Assembly: GCF_002879865.1 (NCBI RefSeq)
Contig: NZ_PNXY01000004.1
Location: 338,839-402,838 of the forward strand
Direction of reading: 5' to 3'
DNA from: Paraburkholderia rhynchosiae
GTDB lineage: Bacteria > Pseudomonadota > Gammaproteobacteria > Burkholderiales > Burkholderiaceae
Length of the DNA stretch: 64,000 nucleotides
In this document: positions 63,716 through 64,000 of the stretch, piece after piece
How positions within the stretch are numbered: the stretch's first letter is position 1
How the letters are laid out: the number at the start of each line of letters is the position of its first letter
Notes under the pieces: model-generated
The model's input: only the letters and a program-made list of their open reading frames with translations
What the model was told of the DNA's origin: nothing
Databases searched by the model: none
Made by a program: the position numbers and the translations under genes

Positions 63716-64000
63716 TTAAAGCTTGGCCCTGAGCATGGCGATTACCTTATCGGATGGCCGGAACGAACCCCTGCGCAAATGCGGTGGGACGATCGCGTTG
63801 AGGGCTTCGAGCTTCTCAGTTGGATCAGAGCGAGTGTAGATTTCAGTGGTCGCCAGATCGCTGTGCCCGAGCCACAGGGACACCTTTCTGATGTCCTGAG
63901 TGCTTCGTAGTACTATCATTGCACAGGTATGCCTCAAGACGTGCGGTGATACCTGCTTCTTCGACAGCGAGGGGCACTTATGACTAGCCGTCGCAGTGTG
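63716..64000 (-). CDS. Tyrosine recombinase, C-terminal part (runs off window)
   Basis: 94 residues visible of a phage-integrase-family recombinase of the kind that accompanies IS91-type transposases. The C-terminal catalytic boxes are intact: HVLRHTCAM (H-x-x-R), LWLGHSD and the nucleophile tyrosine in TTEIYTRSDP. The frame stays open to the edge of the window, so the N-terminal part lies beyond 64000. It ends 95 bases before the truncated IS91 transposase on the same strand, consistent with a recombinase-transposase pair damaged by deletion. Confidence 0.88.
   Translation of the reverse strand, partial: HTATASHKCPSLSKKQVSPHVLRHTCAMIVLRSTQDIRKVSLWLGHSDLATTEIYTRSDPTEKLEALNAIVPPHLRRGSFRPSDKVIAMLRAKL

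Noticed and set aside
63611..63910. Plus-strand ORF between the IS91 and recombinase genes
   Set aside because: It overlaps the palindrome, a terminator and the antisense of the recombinase; no motif.

Overview
The window is GC-rich (codon third positions mostly G/C), tightly packed and organised like a Burkholderiaceae chromosome. The families present (PaoABC-type oxidoreductase, OFA-family oxalate transporters with a small partner subunit, DUF3830, trimeric autotransporter adhesin with an ESPR signal, several LysE and LysR genes) point to a Paraburkholderia/Caballeronia-like, soil- or plant-associated, oxalate-using betaproteobacterium. The genus is inferred. No rRNA, tRNA or CRISPR array was seen.

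Layout. 0.1-4.8 kb: a Tat-exported molybdenum aldehyde oxidoreductase operon (paoABC-like) with a MocA-like cofactor cytidylyltransferase. 4.8-6.3 kb: a decayed uracil-DNA glycosylase, a PIG-L deacetylase and a small acidic protein. 6.4-10.4 kb (minus): a 2-aminoethylphosphonate biosynthesis operon, with PEP mutase fused to a nucleotidyltransferase, then phosphonopyruvate decarboxylase and AEP transaminase. 10.9-19.5 kb: chemoreceptor, class B PBP paralogue, DsbA-like isomerase, two LysE exporters, an epoxide-hydrolase remnant, YigZ and a lipoprotein.

19.6-38.6 kb is the richest part: a C2/oxalate region. It holds a PanE-like reductase, an aldehyde dehydrogenase, LysR regulators, OxlT, and a minus-strand operon of ThDP enzyme, formyl-CoA transferase, ADP-forming acyl-CoA ligase and FAH-family protein. 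A GntR regulator with candidate operators, an MHS transporter and a second OFA transporter with a 42-residue partner follow. A promoter box with fixed geometry (AAACTTTAAYTAT, then a -10-like hexamer starting 33 nt from the start of the box) occurs upstream of the PanE-like gene, oxlT and a 101-residue ORF. It suggests one regulon that takes up oxalate, activates it with CoA and either reduces or decarboxylates oxalyl-CoA.

38.7-47.6 kb: trimeric adhesin, DUF3830, AraC, a LuxR solo preceded by a possible 35-residue ORF, an ABC-2 exporter and a glycine-rich secreted protein. 47.8-52.6 kb: tannase-family hydrolase coupled to an OpgC-like membrane protein, and an acyltransferase. 52.7-61.0 kb: FtsH paralogue, orphan ABC ATPase, MDR dehydrogenase, two glycosyltransferase-like genes, an HMA metal chaperone, DUF305 protein and a small overlapping gene pair. 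61.3-64.0 kb: mobile DNA, with a complete IS256-family element ending in a truncated IS91-family transposase, a 32-bp palindrome and the C-terminus of a tyrosine recombinase that runs off the window.
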